A program made the position numbers and the translations under genes. Positions 38,002 to 47,392 of a stretch of DNA of 64,000 nucleotides are shown here, one piece after another; positions within the stretch are counted from its first letter, which is position 1; the number at the start of each line of letters is the position of its first letter. This stretch comes from G963664935 sp963664935. Its GTDB lineage: Bacteria > Pseudomonadota > Gammaproteobacteria > Methylococcales > G963664935. The stretch lies in contig CAXXSE010000006.1 of the NCBI GenBank assembly GCA_963664935.2, positions 744,001 to 808,000 of the forward strand. The letters are read 5' to 3'. The notes beneath the pieces were generated by a model, which saw nothing but the letters and a program-made list of their open reading frames with translations, was not told the origin of the DNA and did not search any database.

Positions 38002-38898
38002 TCAAACTTGGCAATAAGACGGTACCCAGGTCCTTTCCATTAATTCGCTGGGTATGGTGCTGAAATCAAACGCTAAACCGTCCTTAATCATCTTATCGGT
38101 ATCGAATAAGATGCCTATCTCCGGAATATCATGAAAAAACATACGAAACAGTGGTGGGACGATCATTTGAGAAATTTTTGTACCGATAGGTCCGAGGAAA
38201 TTTCTACGTTGCCCGATGTGAGCCAGTTCGTCCACCATTATTTCATGAAGCAGTTCCCGGCAGCGTTGGCGTGCTTCGGGGTCGTCCGCTAAAACTTCAT
38301 CGAACAGGGCGTCTAGCTGTTGATAGAAGGTTATACCCATCATTTCGGTCACGAATGCCAGCGGAGCCATGACAACTTCGGGTAATCTTGGGAAAAACCT
38401 GTATACCATCAGCGAAATGGGGCCTAGGGGAACCCATTCGATCTTTTCGAGATGAAAAGTACGCAGCATCTCATGAAACAATCGCTTGTGGCAAAATTCC
38501 TCGGCTAGATGGACACGGCTGATTTTATCGGTGATTGTTTTGGAATCGGCTAAAGACGGTACCGCATCCCACGCGCCGGAAATACCTACCCATTCGTGGC
38601 GGGCAAACTTATAGATGCAGGTCATGAGCAATATTTTAGGATCCATTTGTTTGGGATCGTCTTGTAATTTGACGCAGTTTCTATAGAAACTATCCGAATC
38701 ACTCAAGAGTTGCTTTGCGCGCACCGGGGTTTTTTGAAATGATTTTAGTTTGGCCCGTTTTTTTTCTAAGTCTTTATCCTCCTCAAAAAGCGTACCGCTG
38801 TGCTGCTGGGAAAATGCCCAGTAACTGTCGAAATTCTGCTTTCGTTCTTCCGATGTACTCGGAGCGAAAATGGAATGATACTTTTTAACATCGCTCAT
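38002..38898 (-). CDS. Ferritin-like diiron protein
   Basis: A 298-residue protein. Four helices carry a likely carboxylate-bridged diiron site: KFARHEW, HLAEEFCHKRLFHE, AFVTEMMGITFY and MVDELAHIGQ, giving a Glu, ExxH, Glu, ExxH pattern as in ferritin-like oxidases (AurF and desaturase relatives). No signal peptide. AAGGTGAG precedes the ATG. Substrate is unknown. It is the only intact gene near the decayed aminotransferase/phosphatidyltransferase cluster and may or may not have belonged to it. Confidence 0.7.
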   Translation of the reverse strand: MSDVKKYHSIFAPSTSEERKQNFDSYWAFSQQHSGTLFEEDKDLEKKRAKLKSFQKTPVRAKQLLSDSDSFYRNCVKLQDDPKQMDPKILLMTCIYKFARHEWVGISGAWDAVPSLADSKTITDKISRVHLAEEFCHKRLFHEMLRTFHLEKIEWVPLGPISLMVYRFFPRLPEVVMAPLAFVTEMMGITFYQQLDALFDEVLADDPEARQRCRELLHEIMVDELAHIGQRRNFLGPIGTKISQMIVPPLFRMFFHDIPEIGILFDTDKMIKDGLAFDFSTIPSELMERTWVPSYCQV

Positions 38899-38975
38899 GA
38901 TTTCTCACCTTTTTATTATTTAATCCGTTGCTATCATTCCTTAGATTTCGCTGAGTACCGGGCAGCCTCCTAGCG

Positions 38976-39000
38976 CTCCGCCAATCCTATATTGGCGGAG
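38976..39000 (-). terminator. Perfect 10-bp stem-loop downstream of rpoD
   Basis: CTCCGCCAAT, loop CCTAT, ATTGGCGGAG. It lies 22 bases past the rpoD stop in the direction of transcription. No T run follows, so it may act as a transcript stabiliser or weak terminator. Confidence 0.55.
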
Positions 39001-39022
39001 TACTGGCAGCATCAGAGAGTTT

Positions 39023-40825
39023 TCATTCGTTATCAATAAAACTACGTAACTGTTCCGACCGCGAAGGGTGTCGTAGCTTTCGGAGTGCTTTAGCTTCTAT
39101 TTGCCTGATCCGTTCCCGGGTCACATCGAATTGCTTACCAACTTCTTCCAGGGTATGGTCGGTATTCATATCGATACCAAAACGCATGCGGAGTACTTTT
39201 GCTTCCCGAGCGGTCAGTCCCGCCAATACCGTGTAAGTTGATTCACGGAGGCTTTCAACGGTAGCGGATTGAACCGGTGAAAGTAATCGGATATCCTCAA
39301 TAAAATCACCCAAATGGGAGTCGTCATCGTCTCCAATCGGCGTTTCCATGGAAATGGGTTCTTTGGCTATTTTGAGTACCTTCCGAACTTTATCTTCCGG
39401 CATGTCCATGCGTTCGGATAATTCTTCCGGCGTTGCTTCGCGCCCCATTTCCTGGAGCATTTGCCGAGTGATCCTATTCAGCTTATTGATAGTTTCTATC
39501 ATGTGAACGGGGATCCGGATAGTCCTGGCTTGATCGGCGATCGACCGGGTAATGGCCTGCCGGATCCACCATGTGGCGTAGGTCGAAAATTTGTAACCTC
39601 GGCGGTATTCGAATTTGTCGACGGCCTTCATTAAACCAATGTTGCCTTCCTGGATGAGATCAAGGAATTGGAGTCCTCTATTGGTATATTTCTTGGCGAT
39701 CGAAATGACCAATCTAAGATTAGCCTCAATCATTTCCTTTTTTGCCCGGCGCGCCTTTGCTTCACCAATCGACATGCGGCGATTGATATCCTTGATGTCT
39801 TCTATGGTTAAGCGATGTGTTTTTTCGACGACCGCCAGCTTATACATAGCACGAAGAACTTCTTCTTGGTTGTTATCCAGGATTTCGGAATATTTCTTTT
39901 TAGACGCGATGCAGTCGAGGAACCAATCCGGACTGGTTTCATCTTTAGTGAACTTGGAAATAAATTCCTTTCTCGACATCCGCGCTTCTTTTACGCAAAT
40001 ATCTAAAACGATTTTTTCCTGGCTGCGAATCCGTTCGACGGTATGACGCAAAACATCGGTAAGCACCTTGAAAAAAAGAGGCGTGCGTTTGAATTCCAGA
40101 AAGACGTTGGAGATGGCATCGAAGGCTTTTTCCGTCCGGGGATGATTGTACCCATACTTTTTTAAGGCATTTAAGACGGTTTTTTGGCGTTTTTTCAAAA
40201 GGTCGATTTTCTCTTTGACCATTTTGGGGTCCGGACCGTTAAAAACTTCTGCTTGAGTTTCTTGTTGTTCCTCGGCATCGGGCCTGACTATTTCGTCGGA
40301 TTGGTTTGGATCGATAAATTTTGAAATGAGTAGATTAAGCCGCATCTCCCCCCTTTGGGCTTTTTCCATCGCATCGATAAAATGTTGAATGACAGCCGGG
40401 AATCTTGCCAGTGCGAACGTTACTTGGTTTTGCCCTTCTTCGATTCGTTTCGCGATACTGAGTTCGCCCGCGCGCGTCAGGAGTTCCACCGTCCCCATCT
40501 CGCGCATATACATTCGAACCGGGTCCGTTGTTCTTCCGAACTCATTGTCTATGGACGCTAAAGCCGCCGCCGCAACCTCCGCGGCTTCGTCATCATCCGT
40601 TACGACCGCCGCTGCATCGGACATCAGCGCTTCGACATCATCCGGTGCGATTTCATGGACTTTAATGCCCAGGTCGTTAATCATGCCAATGATGTCTTCG
40701 ACCTGTTCTGAATCAACGATATCCGTGGGAAGGTGGTCATTCACTTCGGCATAGGTGAGGTAGCCTTGTTCCTTTCCCTTGGCGATCAATTGTTTTAGCT
40801 GCGATTGTTGCTGTTCTTGGTTCAT
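39023..40825 (-). CDS. rpoD: RNA polymerase primary sigma factor RpoD
   Basis: A sigma-70 of about 600 residues. It has region 1.1 (QLKQLIAKGKEQGYLTYAEV), the non-conserved insert, region 2 (NLRLVISIAKKYTNRGLQFLDLIQEG, YKFSTYATWWIRQAITR), region 3 and region 4 (VLRMRFGIDMNTDHTLEEVG, VTRERIRQIEAKALRKLRHP). ATG at 40825 is used; one TTG precedes it. Last gene of rpsU-dnaG-rpoD, but separated from dnaG by a MITE-like repeat. Intact. Confidence 0.97.
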   Translation of the reverse strand: MNQEQQQSQLKQLIAKGKEQGYLTYAEVNDHLPTDIVDSEQVEDIIGMINDLGIKVHEIAPDDVEALMSDAAAVVTDDDEAAEVAAAALASIDNEFGRTTDPVRMYMREMGTVELLTRAGELSIAKRIEEGQNQVTFALARFPAVIQHFIDAMEKAQRGEMRLNLLISKFIDPNQSDEIVRPDAEEQQETQAEVFNGPDPKMVKEKIDLLKKRQKTVLNALKKYGYNHPRTEKAFDAISNVFLEFKRTPLFFKVLTDVLRHTVERIRSQEKIVLDICVKEARMSRKEFISKFTKDETSPDWFLDCIASKKKYSEILDNNQEEVLRAMYKLAVVEKTHRLTIEDIKDINRRMSIGEAKARRAKKEMIEANLRLVISIAKKYTNRGLQFLDLIQEGNIGLMKAVDKFEYRRGYKFSTYATWWIRQAITRSIADQARTIRIPVHMIETINKLNRITRQMLQEMGREATPEELSERMDMPEDKVRKVLKIAKEPISMETPIGDDDDSHLGDFIEDIRLLSPVQSATVESLRESTYTVLAGLTAREAKVLRMRFGIDMNTDHTLEEVGKQFDVTRERIRQIEAKALRKLRHPSRSEQLRSFIDNE

Positions 40826-40856
40826 CAACTATCTGTCACAATATAATTTATAGTAT

Positions 40857-40980
40857 GCGTAACCTATCCGGCTCAGCTCCATTTCGTTCAATATCGGTGG
40901 GGAAATGCTTATTTACGCGGGTAAATAGCGAGTTCCCCCTCCTGTTCCGAAACAAATATTGAGACGGCCTGAATAGTTAC
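40857..40980. repeat. MITE-like repeat, copy C
   Basis: The right end CTGAATAGTTAC (40969-40980) and central ATTTACGCGGGTAAAT (40911-40926) match copies A, B and D. The left end GTAACCTATC (from 40859) is degenerate and no target duplication is recognisable. The element fills most of the dnaG-rpoD gap, where a promoter for rpoD is expected. Confidence 0.7.
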
Positions 40981-41030
40981 AGACAAACATCTAAGTATAA
41001 TATCTTTATTAAAAATTTTGAACCCCTCGA

Positions 41031-42755
41031 TCATTTTTCTTTTGAATACGATAGCAATTCCTGCATTTTTTTTCGCTCTGAATCATTCAGGTTATTTGCT
41101 CTTTTCAATAGATTTTTTAACATCCGATCATTGAGTTGTTCATGAATTCGTTTAATGGCGTCGCCAAACTCTTTTTCAATGCCTTTTTGGGGAACCAGCA
41201 TTTCCCATTGTATGAGTTTTGCTATATGTTTTTCTTCCGGAAGCCCTCGAAATTTCTCCAAAATTCCCCCGGTACGTATATCCGGGTGAGTGTTGATAAT
41301 TTCGGCCAATTGTTTCAATAAGCTCAATCCAGACAAATCACCTTCGATCCAATCGCGCCCGATCAATTCGGTGTTCTTCCCAAGCATGGGATGCTGAAGC
41401 AGCAAAGCGATTGCGGTCCGCATTGCCGAAGGTTTGACCCGTCCTTGACGAATCGAAGAAACTTTTTTGTTTTTATTTTGAGTGGCCGATATTTTGTCAA
41501 TTTCGACTCGATCCAAGCGCGTGAGTTCCCCTAAACGCGCAAACATCATATCACGGAAAACCCCATTGGGAATTTTGCTTAACAGCGGTTTAGCGGCTTG
41601 AATAATAGTGTTTCTTCCCTCAATTCCATTCGGATTGTTGTTTTCGCATATTTTGTCGAAGAAATAATCTGAAAATAATTTTGATTCGGTGATGCGGGCG
41701 ATGAAATGCTCCTTACCTTCGGAGCGCACCAATGAATCGGGATCATGTCCGGCAGGCAACAAAACGAAGCGAATCCGCCGGTTATCGCTTAAACACGGTA
41801 GAGCTGCCTCCAGCGCCCGCCATGCGGCTTGCTGCCCCGCTCTATCGCCGTCGAAACAAAATACCAATTCCGGGCAAAAACGGAACATTAAATCGATGTG
41901 GTGTCTGCTTGTCGCGGTGCCTAACGTGGCAACGCCAAACGTGATTCCATATTGGGCGAGACCTATAACATCCAGATAACCTTCGACAATCAGTAATCGT
42001 TCCGGTTTAGAGCGTTGATCGAGTAATTCGTATAATCCATAAATCTCCCTCCCCTTAATAAAAGTTGGAGTTTCCGGTGAGTTGAGATATTTTGGCGAAG
42101 AATCGTCGATTATCCGTCCACCAAACCCTATGACCCGGCCCCGACGGTCGAAAATAGGAAACATGATTCGGTTTCTGAACCGGTTATAAATTTTCCCATG
42201 TTCGTTTTTAATCAGCAAACCGGCCTCGATCAAAAGATCTTGATCGAAATGGGAACGCAGGTCGTCCCAAGCAGGTGGTGCGTAGCCCAAGCTGTAGCGC
42301 TTTACAATTTCACCGTTTAAGCCCCTTTGTTTTAAGTAAGTTTTTGCGCTATTGCCACTTCGCCAAAGCTGGTTTTTGTAGTAAAGGGCTACTTTCGATT
42401 GCAGGTCGTAGAGGGCTTCGAGTTTATGGGTTTGGGCCGGGGTTTCGTTGTGGGCCTCGCGGGGAACCTCAATGCCGGCGAAGGCGGCGGCATCTTCGAC
42501 GGCTTCGACAAAGCCCAGATTGCCATGATCCATTAGAAAACCAAATGCGTTACCGGTGGCGCCGCACCCAAAACAGTAGAAAAACTGCTTTTCTCGGCTT
42601 ACGTTGAAACTGGGTGTTTTTTCGTCGTGAAAAGGGCATCGAGCAACATAACTGCTACCCGATTTTTTTAGGGGTACATGTAGATTAATAAGATCGACCA
42701 GGTCGATTCTTTGAATTAACTCATCGATAAACTCACGAGGAATCCTACCAGCCAT
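41031..42755 (-). CDS. dnaG: DNA primase
   Basis: A 574-residue primase. It has the CHC2 zinc finger (CPFHDEKTPSF...FYCFGCGATGNAFGF), the toprim domain (LLIVEGYLDVIGLAQYGI with Glu, VFCFDGDRAGQQAAWRALE with DxD) and a C-terminal helical region that would bind DnaB. Intact. It follows rpsU by 17 bases. Confidence 0.97.
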   Translation of the reverse strand: MAGRIPREFIDELIQRIDLVDLINLHVPLKKSGSSYVARCPFHDEKTPSFNVSREKQFFYCFGCGATGNAFGFLMDHGNLGFVEAVEDAAAFAGIEVPREAHNETPAQTHKLEALYDLQSKVALYYKNQLWRSGNSAKTYLKQRGLNGEIVKRYSLGYAPPAWDDLRSHFDQDLLIEAGLLIKNEHGKIYNRFRNRIMFPIFDRRGRVIGFGGRIIDDSSPKYLNSPETPTFIKGREIYGLYELLDQRSKPERLLIVEGYLDVIGLAQYGITFGVATLGTATSRHHIDLMFRFCPELVFCFDGDRAGQQAAWRALEAALPCLSDNRRIRFVLLPAGHDPDSLVRSEGKEHFIARITESKLFSDYFFDKICENNNPNGIEGRNTIIQAAKPLLSKIPNGVFRDMMFARLGELTRLDRVEIDKISATQNKNKKVSSIRQGRVKPSAMRTAIALLLQHPMLGKNTELIGRDWIEGDLSGLSLLKQLAEIINTHPDIRTGGILEKFRGLPEEKHIAKLIQWEMLVPQKGIEKEFGDAIKRIHEQLNDRMLKNLLKRANNLNDSERKKMQELLSYSKEK

Positions 42756-42772
42756 GACTGGTGGGGGGAGTG

Positions 42773-43006
42773 TTAAACTTGCGGGCGTCCTCTACGAAGG
42801 TTGTTGAGGGCGTAGCGTTCACGGGAAAGTTTTTTGAGGTGGCGTTTCACGGCTGCCGCAGATTTGCGTTTTCGTTCCGCGGTGGGTTTTTCGTAAAATT
42901 CACGTTGGCGGATTTCAGACAAAATACCTGCTTTTTCACAGGCTCTTTTAAATCGGCGAATGGCAATTTCAAATGGCTCATGTTCTCTAAGTCGGATAGA
43001 CGGCAT
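42773..43006 (-). CDS. rpsU: 30S ribosomal protein S21
   Basis: A 77-residue basic protein with EPFEIAIRRFKRACEKAGI and KPTAERKRKSAAAVKRHLKK, the S21 family pattern. First gene of the macromolecular synthesis operon, AGGGA before the ATG. The C-terminus is slightly longer than in E. coli (71 residues). Confidence 0.97.
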   Translation of the reverse strand: MPSIRLREHEPFEIAIRRFKRACEKAGILSEIRQREFYEKPTAERKRKSAAAVKRHLKKLSRERYALNNLRRGRPQV

Positions 43007-43137
43007 ATAATTCCCTGGTTATTATGAATCGGTTAAACGAAAACGTCAGATTTTGGTAAACTTGCAAGTATACTCCGTAGTGAGGTTTTTCCAAAGAACT
43101 AAATTGCCGGATAATACGAATAGACGAAAGGTATCCA

Positions 43138-43467
43138 ATGGAAAACGAGCGAAGAAAGCATAATCGAAACAAACTCGATCAATTGATGGAGTTGTTTGAC
43201 GTTAGCACGGATAGTCGATTGGGGACGTTGGTTAATATTTCTTTGGACGGGATCATGGTGCTAAGCCCGTCGCCTGTTCCCCTTAATAAGGTGTGGCAAT
43301 TGAAAGTGGCTTTGCCATCCGAGACGAAGGACGGTAAAACGTTGATTTTGGGTGTCGAAAGCCTATGGTGTGACAGTGCGCCAAACGTGGACCTTTATTG
43401 GTCCGGTTTCCAAATCATCGATATCTCCGACGAAGATTTGGAGTGGATTAGTAAAGTTGCTTTCTAA
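43138..43467 (+). CDS. PilZ domain protein
   Basis: A 109-residue single-domain protein. It has the cyclic di-GMP signature RRKHNRNKL (RxxxR) and NISLDGIMV ([D/N]xSxxG) about 30 residues later. Likely a cyclic di-GMP receptor with unknown partner. Divergent from rpsU; promoter in the 130-base gap. Confidence 0.85.
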   Translation: MENERRKHNRNKLDQLMELFDVSTDSRLGTLVNISLDGIMVLSPSPVPLNKVWQLKVALPSETKDGKTLILGVESLWCDSAPNVDLYWSGFQIIDISDEDLEWISKVAF

Positions 43468-43587
43468 GTATCCGTCGATCAATATCGCCCCGTTATTTAT
43501 TTCCAGTTTCTAAGGCGGTTTCGTTAACCTGAATCCGTGATTTCAATGCGGATAGCAGGGTGCTAGAATTAAGCTATCCTCGTTTTT

Positions 43588-43769
43588 GTTTGAAAGATTC
43601 GTCTTAATCAGCTTGGGCAGACTCCGCGCTGTCCCAGCACTCCGTGTTTTCGCCGCGATCAGTTCCAAAGGTTTGCTCACCGACTAGCGCGGCTATTCCC
43701 TTCAATAGCCACAACCTACATTAAACAAGCCTGGATAACGGGTAACCCTTGGCCGCCACTCTGTAAGAT
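43588..43769 (-). repeat. Structured dispersed repeat, copy 1 (inverted)
   Basis: Read on the minus strand, this matches 47745-47935 over about 185 bases, strongest over 43619-43712. Shared parts are GGCTATTGAAGGGAATAGCC (hairpin with GAAGGG loop), CCGCG...AACCTTTGR...CGCGG, and a CACGGAGT/GCGGAGTCT block. Stem-forming positions are kept between copies. It contains no open frame. Confidence 0.65.
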
Positions 43770-43835
43770 AGGACCGATGGCGGGGTTTTGTTAGGCAAAT
43801 CCGATGTCATGGCCCGGTATACCGGTGATGCTGTA

Positions 43836-45066
43836 GTCTTTAAGAAAAAGAATTTGGCCAAATGCAGTTATGCGTGGTCAGCGAGTTCCTTGAATTTCAC
43901 GAACAGTGCAAGTACCTCATCGGCAGCATTGTTGAATTGCAAGAGGGCCTCTGCGACCTTGTTTTTTAGATCGTCGAACGTTGGGAAATGATGGAGATGG
44001 GTTCCCTGTTCTTTGATTTTTTTCCACAGCTTCTCGATTGGATTGTAGTCGGGTGAGTAAGACGGCAATTGGTAAACAGTCAGTCGGTCTTTATGGTCCT
44101 CAAAGAACGCCTTCATTGCCTTGCTGGTATGGTAGCGCGCACCATCCTGTATGAGTACGATAGGCTGTTTGGTTTGTGCAAGCACTTCGGTCAAATAGGT
44201 CATGTAGGTTTGTGAGTTAAAGCGTTCTTCCTGGCATTTGTAAAAAAACCGTCCCGTAAAATAATCAATCAAGCCGAGCACCTTGTAGCCTTTACGCTTG
44301 CCGGACGTCTTGATGGTCGGTTGCTGGCCTTTTCGTGCCCACGTATAGCTGAGCGACCCCCATTGTGGAAATGACGCCTCATCGCCAAATAACAGTAGCG
44401 CCTTTTTTTGTTTTGCCTCGGCTAGAATCGCTGGCCACTTTTGATCCAGCCACTGTTGGCGGGCCTCTTCATCCAGGTGATCGGAAACAAACCGTGCCTT
44501 TTGATAAGAAAAGCCCATGTTTTTGAGCAATTGACTGATATAGTGAACGCAATAGAACACGCCAAATCGCTCATGGATTAAGCCTTGAATCATTGGGCTG
44601 CGCCAGCAATTACCCACAAACCCTGCAGCCGCGGGGCCCGCGTCTATGACAGCCGCTAATTCACTCCGTTGTTCTTTGGTCATTTTCGAAGGCCTTCCCG
44701 GTGGCTTCTTCGATCTCAGTCCGACAACACCGCCGACCAACAAACGCTTGATCCATTGTCGAACCGCTTCGGCTGAAACTCGAAGCATTTTGGCCACTGC
44801 TTGAATAACCTGCCCCTCAGCGAAGGCCAGAACTGCTAAGATCCGTTTCACCCACGGCAAATCACCTTTCTGATGGGCTCGCTTCAATTCTTCGAGCAAA
44901 TCATTCTGGTGGGCCTTGGAGAGATTAAGTTTAAAAATTAACATGGGGCAGCTCCTTATTGACTAGAGATTAACCCATGTCAGACTAAACACTTGTTACT
45001 CTAATGTCTAATCGAGCTACCCTGTTGCTATTTTGCTCAGCACGCCAAGATCTTTTTCTTAAAGTC
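43836..45066 (-). mobile_element. IS630-family insertion sequence
   Basis: The ends GTCTTTAAGAAAAAGA (43836-) and the complement of TCTTTTTCTTAAAGTC (to 45066) form imperfect inverted repeats. TA dinucleotides flank both ends (43834-43835, 45067-45068), the duplication expected for IS630. Length about 1231 bp; the transposase is intact. Confidence 0.75.
43868..44944 (-). CDS. IS630-family transposase
   Basis: A 358-residue transposase. The N-terminal helix-turn-helix (AVAKMLRVSAEAVRQWIKRL) is followed by a winged-helix domain and then a DDE catalytic domain: LLLFGDEASF, VLIQDGARYHTSK and LPSYSPDYNPIEKLWKKIKE. AAGGAG precedes the ATG. Intact and possibly active. Confidence 0.93.
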   Translation of the reverse strand: MLIFKLNLSKAHQNDLLEELKRAHQKGDLPWVKRILAVLAFAEGQVIQAVAKMLRVSAEAVRQWIKRLLVGGVVGLRSKKPPGRPSKMTKEQRSELAAVIDAGPAAAGFVGNCWRSPMIQGLIHERFGVFYCVHYISQLLKNMGFSYQKARFVSDHLDEEARQQWLDQKWPAILAEAKQKKALLLFGDEASFPQWGSLSYTWARKGQQPTIKTSGKRKGYKVLGLIDYFTGRFFYKCQEERFNSQTYMTYLTEVLAQTKQPIVLIQDGARYHTSKAMKAFFEDHKDRLTVYQLPSYSPDYNPIEKLWKKIKEQGTHLHHFPTFDDLKNKVAEALLQFNNAADEVLALFVKFKELADHA

Positions 45067-45088
45067 TATAGCTTAGGCTCCATTCCCG

Positions 45089-45640
45089 TTAACCTGCTTG
45101 CTCGATTACCCCGCAAGCCACCCGAGCACCTGCGTCGCCGGTCGGTTGGGATGTTAAATCATCCGTCCCGGCATGGACAATGATGCTTCTTCCGATGATG
45201 TTATTTGTACCTTTGAATGTAACTAGTGTATCCACACGATCATAACTGGCTTTACCGTCCTTACCCGCGACGATATTGCCTAAATCGCCAACATGACGCG
45301 TCGCCGAATCCGGTCCGCCGTGAGTGGCTTTATGCGGATTAAAATGACCACCCGCCGATTTCCCATCGCCCGAGCTACAATCCCCCTTCTCGTGAATATG
45401 GAAACCGTGATCGCCCCGCATCAAACCCGCGAGCTGGGCAAAAATATGAACACCATTTGCTGTCTTTACAAGGGAAACCGACCCGATCACCGCATTCCCG
45501 GTGGTTGCCTTTAGGTTTGACACTGCGCTTGAAATCCCAACGGGTGCTTGGTCACCGGGTGAACAACCGTATAAGTTCAGCCCGACAACCGCTAACATTG
45601 CCATGGAAAGTGCGCCTAACAAACGATTCGTTCTGGTCAT
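45089..45640 (-). CDS. sodC: Superoxide dismutase [Cu-Zn], lipoprotein
   Basis: Dismutates superoxide in the periplasm. The ATG at 45640 follows a strong AAAGGAGG site. It has a lipoprotein signal (LLGALSMAMLAVVGLNLYGC), copper ligands GFHIHEKGDCSS, the zinc loop GGHFNPHKATHGGP and DLGNIVAGKDG, the final copper His in IIVHAGTDDL, and C-terminal GARVACGVIE closing the disulfide. Intact, between two insertion sequences. Confidence 0.95.
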   Translation of the reverse strand: MTRTNRLLGALSMAMLAVVGLNLYGCSPGDQAPVGISSAVSNLKATTGNAVIGSVSLVKTANGVHIFAQLAGLMRGDHGFHIHEKGDCSSGDGKSAGGHFNPHKATHGGPDSATRHVGDLGNIVAGKDGKASYDRVDTLVTFKGTNNIIGRSIIVHAGTDDLTSQPTGDAGARVACGVIEQAG

Positions 45641-45743
45641 ATCAAAACCTCCTTTATTTTTACCTGTGGGATAGAATAATTCCACCTATCTCTGGTGGTT
45701 CATTACCGCGTAAATATTAAATCCACACCGGTGAATTTAACGA

Positions 45744-46016
45744 TTATCCACCATCCAAAGCGATTTGGGAACTGGCCGCATACACATAGGGCGGTAATAT
45801 CTCCCAGGCCACCGCCACTCGTCGAATTACCGAAATAGTCTTTAATGCTTCTCGGATAACGTTTACCTCGGTATGCGGTGTCGTATCCCCGTCGCGATCT
45901 GCCGTATTAAAGGCTCTGGCGACGACCTTGCCATCTTTTACCAAGACCGCACCATAAGGTCAGTCTCCGTTCTTTGATTCTTCAATCGCCATCCGTATGA
46001 AATCTTGGTCGTTCAT
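45744..46016 (-). pseudogene. Nucleoside/CMP deaminase remnant
   Basis: From ATG 46016 the frame reads MNDQDFIRMAIEESKNGD, then TGA, then PYGAVLVKDGKVVARAFNTADRDGDTTPHTEVNVIREA. PHTEVN is the zinc-binding (H/C)xE motif. The second motif PCxxC is missing because the sequence diverges after EALKTIS. A nonsense codon plus a lost 3' end make this a pseudogene. Confidence 0.75.
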
Positions 46017-46154
46017 TAGGAAACCAGGGTCAGATCGCGAGATACGAATTGTTACCTTTGCGGAAAATCATTCCAATAATTAGAGTCAAAGAAAATTTAA
46101 TTTCTACCTCTTTTCAGGATACTACACATTATATTTGAATGACGGGTTTTGGCC

Positions 46155-47392
46155 CAGGGCTATCGCATTAAAAAGGACTAGACATTTCGACTGATCTTTG
46201 GTAAATAGGGATGGGTAATTATCTTATCGGAGAACTACCCATGAACGAAGTTGCTCATCCGCTATCGATTGCCGCCTGTTTTGGCGATCTGGAAGACCCT
46301 CGCATAGAGCGCCAAAAGCGACATAAAGCGGTCGATATTATCACCCTCTCAATCTGCGCCATGCTGTGTGGCGCGGAGGCGTGGACCGAGGTCGAGCTGT
46401 TCGGCAAGGCGAAGCAGGAATGGCTCGGGACATTTCTAGAGCTACCCAATGGTATCCCCTCCCACGACACCTTTGGGCGCTTTTTTGCGCGGTTGAATCC
46501 CGAAGGATTTCAGACCGCATTTTTACGGTGGGTTGAAAGTATACGGCAGACGATGCCAGGTGAGGTGATCGCCGTTGATGGCAAATGCGTACGCCGCTCC
46601 CACGACGAGGGCCAGGGTAAAACGGCGATCCAGATAGTCAGTGCGTGGGCGTGTGAGAATCGGTTGGTCCTCGGGCAAATCAAAACCGATCAAAAATCAA
46701 ATGAAATCACCGCTATTCCAGAATTGTTGCAGGTTCTTCAAATCAACGGCTGCATTGTGACGATTGATGCGGCGGGCTGTCAAAAGAATATCGCCGCACA
46801 AATTCGCCAGCACGGAGCCGATTATGTCCTGGCGTTGAAAGGCAATCAAGGTAAACTCCGCGAACAGGTCGAGGACTATTTTGATACTGCCACTCAACAC
46901 GATTTTGACGGTATTTGTTACGACTTTGTTGAGACCCTAGATCCGGGCCATGGTCGCATTGAGGTCAGGCGTCATTGGGTGGTCGAGGCGCCGAACGATC
47001 TTCACAATAAAGATCAATGGAAAGACTTTGTCCTGATCGGTATGATGGAATCAGAGCGCCACATCAAAGGTGAGGTCACCCTTGAACGGCGTTATTACAT
47101 TGCCAGTCTTGGTTTCTGTGCAAAACGATTTGCCAAAGCGGTACGCGCGCACTGGGGCATCGAGAATCGCCTCCATTGGTGTCTTGATGTTGGGTTTCGA
47201 GAAGACGAATGCCGCGTACGCCAGGGCTATGCTTCGGAGAATTTCGCTGTGCTCCGTCACATCGCGATGAATCTTCTCAAACAAGAGCAAAGTTATAAAG
47301 GTGGCACAAAGGCCAAACGGCTCCGCGCCGGCTGGGATAATGCCTATCTGCTAAAGCTCCTTGGAGCCTGATATTTTAATGCGATTGCCCTG
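46155..47392 (+). mobile_element. ISAs1-family insertion sequence
   Basis: The ends CAGGGCTATCGCATTAAAA and (complement) CAGGGCAATCGCATTAAAA differ at one position. GGTTTTGGCC stands at 46145-46154 and 47393-47402, a perfect 10-bp target duplication. Length 1238 bp. Confidence 0.92.
46241..47371 (+). CDS. ISAs1-family transposase
   Basis: A 376-residue transposase from ATG 46241 (GGAG upstream). It has the DUF4338/H-repeat N-terminus FGDLEDPRIERQKRHKAVDI, IAVDGKCVRRSHD (first Asp), VTIDAAGCQKNIA (second Asp), YVLALKGNQGKL, and RAHWGIENRLHWCLDVGFRED with the catalytic Glu. Intact. Confidence 0.93.
   Translation: MNEVAHPLSIAACFGDLEDPRIERQKRHKAVDIITLSICAMLCGAEAWTEVELFGKAKQEWLGTFLELPNGIPSHDTFGRFFARLNPEGFQTAFLRWVESIRQTMPGEVIAVDGKCVRRSHDEGQGKTAIQIVSAWACENRLVLGQIKTDQKSNEITAIPELLQVLQINGCIVTIDAAGCQKNIAAQIRQHGADYVLALKGNQGKLREQVEDYFDTATQHDFDGICYDFVETLDPGHGRIEVRRHWVVEAPNDLHNKDQWKDFVLIGMMESERHIKGEVTLERRYYIASLGFCAKRFAKAVRAHWGIENRLHWCLDVGFREDECRVRQGYASENFAVLRHIAMNLLKQEQSYKGGTKAKRLRAGWDNAYLLKLLGA

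Noticed and set aside
43834..44987. Shorter IS630 boundaries ending at AGACTA (44982-44987)
   Set aside because: The inverted repeat there is only about six bases, whereas the pair 43836/45066 matches over about 16 bases with TA on both sides.
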